Shown here piece after piece: positions 59,101 to 64,000 of a DNA stretch of 64,000 nt. Below the pieces are notes generated by a model. It did no database searches, was not told where the DNA came from, and saw only the letters and a list, made by a program, of their open reading frames with translations. A program made the translations under genes and the position numbers. Origin of the DNA: Allium sativum (lineage: Eukaryota; Streptophyta; Magnoliopsida; Asparagales; Amaryllidaceae); assembly GCA_030737875.1 (NCBI GenBank), contig CM060923.1, positions 37,440,501 to 37,504,500 on the forward strand, read 5' to 3'. The stretch's first letter is position 1, and each line of letters starts with the position of its first letter.

Positions 59101-60540
59101 CCTGTTTTAGGAGAATCCGACGGTCGGATCTCCCGCAACGTCAATTCGAAGTCAATGGTCGAAATTCACGAACTGCCACGGCGCGACGCGTTCAATTCAG
59201 GCCATTATATATATATATAATATATATATATATATTATATATTTCGTCGATTTCCTTTTTAAAACGTATTTTATAAATCGTTTTAAATTCGTTTTCAAAA
59301 CCATTTCAACCCTATATTCAATTTCAAATCAAAATTGAATATTTCGTATCATTACTATATAAATGATAATATTTTCAAAACGTTATATTTTGAAATCACT
59401 TCCTTTTTGATATTCGAATAAAATCGATATAAATATCGTTCGCGTCAAAATAGCGCAACTCTAGTCAACACGGCTTTATATATTTCAATAAATTCGTTAC
59501 TCTATTCAACAAATGAATATTTATTCTATTCAACACATGAATCTATATTTCTTTCAACATACGACTAATCTCAACACATGAGTACTATCAACACACGACT
59601 ATTTTTGTTATGTAAAATATTTTATAAAACTATGGTATTTATCGTTTGATTTTCAATCAGACTCCACCGTGAAGTAGCTTCTAATTTTAAATATGATAAA
59701 GATGTAAATTTTATTGTTAAAATATTTCACTCAACACATGAATAGTTTCAACACATGAATATTTTTATATTCTAATATTCATTATTTTCCCAATTGGAAT
59801 AAGGCCCAATCAATCACCATATAACGTTAATTATATGGATTCCATACAACACATGTATATAATAGAAACCATAAACAATCAACCATCATCCAAAGTGCAC
59901 CACACAACTGCATAAGCATCAAATATAAATAATCAACGCTTACACAGCCTGTCGACCAATCGATCGACATACAATTAAATAACTGGGATTAGTGTACGTC
60001 AAATATCATCCCAACACCCGTGTGGGGTTTCAAATCAACAAACACAGATTTTTATTTGTGCAGTTGGGCGATGTGTAAAATTTATCATTCCAATCAATAT
60101 CAGTCAAATCAGTGTATATAAACAAATCGGCCGATTTGTTTATAAATATTTATTTATTCACTTTCACGTTAAAAATTATATTTTTAACGATAATTAATTT
60201 ATTTCAACACATGAATATATTTCATTATCTATTTCACATCAACGTCACAAACAATTTTCACAACACATCAATCAAACAAACATGCCGTCCATGGTCTGTG
60301 GACGACGGGTGTCGGGTGCTGCTAAGCACCGTCTGCATCCTAGTATATATATAACTAGAAAAAGAAATTTAGAGTGAGAAGTTCTCACCGACTAGCTAAT
60401 CCAATCATCTCGACTCTTCTTATGTAGAACATCTTCACCATTCTCGCCTTTCGTCACTTTCGTTGCCCGTAGCCACTACATATGTAAAAATCACATTTTT
60501 ATATTGTTGCTATGTATATAAAAATTATATTTTTATACTA

Positions 60541-60880
60541 CTACTACATAGATAAAAATTCTATTTTTACATCGATACTATATAGATAAAAATTCTATTT
60601 TTACACCGCTACTATATAGGTAAAAATTCTATTTTTACAGTGCTACTATATAGATAAAAATTCTATTTTTACACCGCTACTATATAGATAAAAATTCTAT
60701 TTTTACACCGCTACTATATAGATAAAAATTCTATTTTTACACCGCTACTATATTGATATAAATTCTATTTTTACACCGTTATTATATAGATAAAAATTCT
60801 ATTCTTACACCGCTACTATATAGATAAAAATTCTATTCTTACACCGCTACTATATAGATAAAAATTCTATTTTTCCAACG
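60541..60880. repeat. 34-bp tandem repeat, ten units (copy D)
   Basis: Same unit as at 47941-48239, with spacers ACACCGCTAC rather than ACAACGCTAC, so the arrays were homogenised separately in each copy. Confidence 0.9.
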
Positions 60881-60925
60881 GTGTTTATATAATAAAGATT
60901 ATATTTTTATCACGCTATTCTCTAT

Positions 60926-61040
60926 ATAAAGATTTTGCCTTTTCTAATATAAAGATTTTGCCTTTTCAAATATAAAGATTTCGCCTTTTCAAATATAAAG
61001 ATTTCGCCTTTTCATATATAAAGATTTCGCCTTTTCATTT
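60926..61040. repeat. 23-bp tandem repeat, about five units (copy D)
   Basis: AAATATAAAGATTTCGCCTTTTC-type units, equivalent to 48286-48697 but much shorter. Confidence 0.85.
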
Positions 61041-61349
61041 AATCACTATAAAAATCACATTTTTATTTCCACGTATATATATAAAAATAAAAATCAGATT
61101 TTTATTTCTCTACATATATAAAGATAATATTTTTACTATCTACATCATATAAAAATTATATTTTTAACCTTACTATATTAGAAAAATTATATTTTTACTT
61201 CGTTAAAAACCAAATCTTTCTTTGAATAAGGATCAAAATAAATAAATTTCAGTTTTAAAAATCAATCAATTTCAGTTTTAAACCAAACAAGAAAAATCAG
61301 TTTTAAATATAAACAAAAATCAGTTTTTAATTTAAATAAAAAGAAAAAA

Positions 61350-61670
61350 TCTTACTGTCTTTGAAGGAGGGAGGCCGGAGGAGTCACGATCGGATCTTGG
61401 TGGGGGCGGAGGCGTCGCAGCAGGTCGGGGTGGTCTTGGGCTTCAGGCGGCGGTGGTAGGCACGGGTTTCTGAACAGGAGGGAGAGGAGAACGAGGGGAG
61501 GAGGTCTCGAGGTGGAGGGAGGGGGTGCGGCGAGGTAGAGGGGGCCACGGCGGCGGGCGGTGCCGCCTTGGGGGGGGGGGGGCGATGAGGTGGCGGCGGC
61601 GGTTACCTCCCGTCGCTCCTCTCTTTACTTTTTTTTATCTGATTTGAAAATGAATCGGGGGGGGGGGGCT
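61350..61670 (-). promoter_or_regulatory. LTR GC-rich leader and splice donor (copy D)
   Basis: On the minus strand GTAAGA at 61355-61350 closes a GC-rich island containing C runs (13 bases at 61582-61570, 12 at 61668-61657). Position and flanks match copies A-C. The donor has A instead of T at its last base. Confidence 0.4.
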
Positions 61671-63493
61671 GAGAGGAGATAAGGGGAGAGTTTTTTTTAA
61701 TTTATTTAATTATTAAATTTCAAAAAATTGACTTTTTCATTTGACCTCTAAACGAGGCCCACCGCCTGTCGTCCATAGCGTTTCACCTTTATTCCGAACA
61801 CAATGGGATATGTATCGTAAGCCGACTCAACCGTTTCGATCAGTTTCCGTTAAAATCAACATATAACTCTATATATTGAATTTGAACGCGCATTTCAATT
61901 TACCGGGGTCACATACAAACTCTAAAAATTCCCGAAAAATATTTTCTAGCTTCGTATTGACGATACGATCCTAACAAAACTAGTTTCGTCGAATTCTGAG
62001 ACCGTCTGAAAAATGGCCATTTTCCAGTCGATTAAAATCAACTGAAACTGGTCAAACGCGTTTTCTTTTGCCACGCTCACATATTGAATTCAAAAATTAT
62101 GAAAATTGAAACCTAGCAATAATTCGACATCACAGATCTAATGAAAGTGGTTTCGTCGAAATCCGAGGTCGTTTGCAAAATTTCCATATTTAAGGGCCTG
62201 AATTCCATAGCGACTATTCAGAATTTTCAACTGGGCGTATCTTTTGATTCCCGCTATGAAATTTCAATTTTTCGGATTCGTTGGAAAGATATCCTCAAAT
62301 AGATCCTATTATTTTTGGTTTCGCTAAAATACGGTTTATTTGAACCCAGTACATTCAATTGAAGTTTGAAATTGAATTATCGAACTACCGCATCATTTTC
62401 AATTCCTTTTATAATTATATATAATTATTTATATTCTAACGACGACGTATATAAATATATACGTTCGAATTCTATTCAAAATAAATTTCTCGTCGATATT
62501 TTTCAAAATAATCCATTTTAAATATGCAAAATTCATTAAAATTGCCAAAATAAAAATTTTAAACTGGCTCGCATTTCCGGGTTGTTACAATCTCCCCCAC
62601 TTAAAACTTTTCGTCCCCGAAAAGGAATGAAGCCGGTAGTTGTTTAACTAATCAACTCAACTTCCATTATTTTCATTACGGCTTAAGTTCTTTAACTTTT
62701 TAGTTTCTAAGAACTTTTCAAAATTTTCAAAAATTTGGCTAACACCCTAAATTTTCGATAAATTTCGCCATAACCTCCCCTGCACTGGGAGCACCGAGAA
62801 AATCCCGAAATTGCCATATAGGCCCTCTGATCTCAAAAAGAAAAAGAAAAAGCCAAGCGGCTAACCAATCGGCTCATAAAATCATCATCACCCAAACAAA
62901 ACAGTAAATTATAGTAAATATGTACCTATTTGTCGGGCAAACAATTTTATTCTTCTGCTATAGCCTCTTTGCTATGACCTGTTCAATGTAAGTACTTATA
63001 TATGCAAGCAAATGCGACCAATTTTCAATACAGTTCAATATTTGATACAATTAGGCATAATGGTTCAAAATTATCAAACAAATAAACAAACAATACAACC
63101 ATCAATCAATTAGTAGATTATCATTTCAATTTCTTAACTTTGATATATATACAAAAAATCATGTTTTTGATGCCAATCACAACAATAAATTTGTCTATAT
63201 AAGTTCTGGTTCTCACACCAGTCTAATGGAAATATATAGAAATCACACCTTCGTCACTCGAATATGAATTCTGACGACGAGTACTCAACCATCAGAATCA
63301 TCTTCGGGCCACTAGAGTATGATTCTATGTCTATCTAGTATATTAAAACTCCGAATATACGTTCATGACGCGTATATGCAAAATCTTTATATACTCGATT
63401 GTCCAAATTCAAAATAAATAAATATTCAAATACGCATAAAATGGTTTAAATTTCAAAACAAAATTGTTTTCATTTGAAAAATATACTCTTCAC

Positions 63494-63560
63494 ACTCGTT
63501 CTAGGATACTACTGGTCCTATCTCTAACAAGTCATTCCAATTGGATATTACTAATCCAAT
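63494..63560 (-). promoter_or_regulatory. paired leader stem-loops (LARD-2)
   Basis: Stem-loop 1: ATTGGAT (63540-63546) and ATCCAAT (63554-63560), perfect. Stem-loop 2: on the + strand outer arms ACTCGTT (63494-63500) and AACAAGT (63526-63532), which pair with one G-U in the RNA. The inner stem has one mismatch. Equivalent to 12301-12367. Confidence 0.6.
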
Positions 63561-63620
63561 ATCTGATGGATTCTTTCGTATGGTTCTAATGCGTCTTGTT
63601 CTCAAGCTCTGTAAACCAAA

Positions 63621-63632
63621 GCTCTGATACCA
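63621..63632 (-). promoter_or_regulatory. primer-binding site, initiator tRNA-Met (LARD-2)
   Basis: TGGTATCAGAGC on the minus strand, three bases inside the LTR at 63636. Confidence 0.9.
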
Positions 63633-63635
63633 AAC

Positions 63636-64000
63636 TGACACGACCCGAACTCCCCCGGTAAGGAAAGCCCGGATTGAGATGAGGACAACACACATCGGAA
63701 CGCAGATGGAAGAACATTTCATTGTATATTACAACAATTCCATCAGATACAAGAATTTACAGAGTATAAATGAATAAAACACATTCGAATAATATCAGAG
63801 ATTTAAATTACATTTAAATACATCGCAACGGAAAATAATACAAAAGAACAACTAGAAATAATGCACGGATATAGAGCTTTCCGAGCATCGTTCCAACTGT
63901 AAATCAGGATCCTATGAATATAAATCTGCAAAACCAAAACTACTAGCTGCCCATGTGGAAAATAGGGGCACCCAGAGTTTAGGTTAAAACAATAAACTCC
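63636..64000 (-). repeat. 5' LTR of LARD-2, 3' end only
   Basis: TGACACGACCCGAACTCCCC at 63636, nearly identical to copies C and D over the 365 bases visible; it runs out of the window. Confidence 0.9.

Larger units (their letters stand above)
56195..62589 (-). repeat. 3' LTR of LARD-2 (copy D), 6.4 kb
   Basis: From CCGGTAAGGAAAGCCCGG to CCGGGTTGTTACA. Contains the full landmark series: GAGGCGCCTC near 57115, GAAGAC block near 57690, three hairpin motifs (about 58275-58540), ATCCGACGGTCGGAT near 59115, a TA run near 59210, TCAACACATGA motifs (59510-59760), the CGTCCA..TGGACG hairpin near 60290, tandem arrays (60541-61040), GC island (61350-61670), and the conserved LTR start. No gene is supported. 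Confidence 0.88.
62590..63635 (-). other. LARD-2 internal region, non-coding
   Basis: Starts (element sense) with the primer site and ends in the polypurine tract (reverse of ATCTCCCCCAC at 62590) with hairpin arms CTTTTC (62607-62612) and GAAAAG (62619-62624). It is collinear with 11419-12442, including the TTGCTATGACCTGTTCAATG stretch. No gag or pol similarity. Confidence 0.82.
56195..64000 (-). mobile_element. LARD-2: second non-coding element with giant LTRs, right part outside the window
   Basis: In element sense: 5' LTR start region beyond 64000, LTR 3' end at 63636, primer site, 1046-bp internal region, polypurine tract, 3' LTR 62589-56195. The 3' LTR lacks its terminal 20 or so bases because of the junction with copy C. 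Same family as LARD-1: matching LTR ends, primer site, leader hairpins and internal length. No coding capacity. Confidence 0.82.

Noticed and set aside
1..64000. A host gene, tRNA, rRNA or biosynthetic cluster
   Set aside because: No exon series, RNA gene or non-transposon domain could be supported; all longer protein similarities are to retrotransposon gag or pol.

Overview
The window is plant nuclear DNA, almost certainly from an angiosperm with a large repeat-rich genome. I found no host gene, tRNA, rRNA or CRISPR array. Nearly every base can be assigned to LTR retrotransposons. The indications are Ty3/gypsy gag-pol with plant-type motifs, primer sites complementary to initiator tRNA-Met, 5-bp target duplications, TG...CA LTR ends and several layers of nested insertion.

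Layout. 1-4927: fragments of giant LTRs on the + strand, an AT-rich LTR end, and a badly decayed Ty1/copia pol relic. 4928-14038: a minus-strand non-coding element (LARD-1) with a 6.49-kb LTR and only 1.02 kb of internal sequence; its second LTR is cut at 14038. 14039-44093: an autonomous-type Ty3/gypsy element (element 3, + strand) with an LTR of about 5.37 kb, followed by a broken gag-PR-RT-RNaseH-INT. Two younger elements sit 99 bp apart inside its LTR. Element 1 (17782-27161, minus, TSD GAAGT) carries an intact gag but no pol, a TR-GAG structure. Element 2 (27266-38833, +, TSD TGAGG) is a Tekay/Del-like chromovirus with gag, protease, RT, RNase H, integrase and a chromodomain, broken by three in-frame stops and one frameshift. 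44094-64000: minus-strand giant LTRs joined head to tail (44094-50160, 50170-56190, 56195-62589). Two of them contain short inverted segments. They are followed by a second 1.05-kb non-coding internal region and the start of another LTR (LARD-2).

Relationships. Element 1 and element 2 share gag, the region before the polypurine tract, and LTR promoter architecture. Element 1 therefore looks like a non-autonomous partner of element 2's family. LARD-1 and LARD-2 share LTR ends, primer site and leader RNA structure with element 3, so they look like non-autonomous partners of element 3's family. The only long undamaged retroelement ORF in the window is the gag of element 1.

Most interesting signals. 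(1) In all three gag-bearing families a strong 3' splice-site sequence lies immediately before the gag ATG, and a GTAAG or GTGAGT donor lies downstream of the LTR promoter; this predicts a spliced gag mRNA that skips the primer site. (2) Paired stem-loops just after the primer site keep their pairing through compensatory changes between element 3 and the LARDs, which suggests an RNA packaging or dimerisation signal. (3) An 18-bp palindrome containing a consensus E2F site, next to clustered GTCGAC palindromes, lies upstream of the promoter in both element 1 and element 2. (4) In the giant LTRs, the GC-rich stretch between TATA region and splice donor differs strongly between copies while its flanks are conserved. 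All comparisons were made by eye; identities and ages were not computed.
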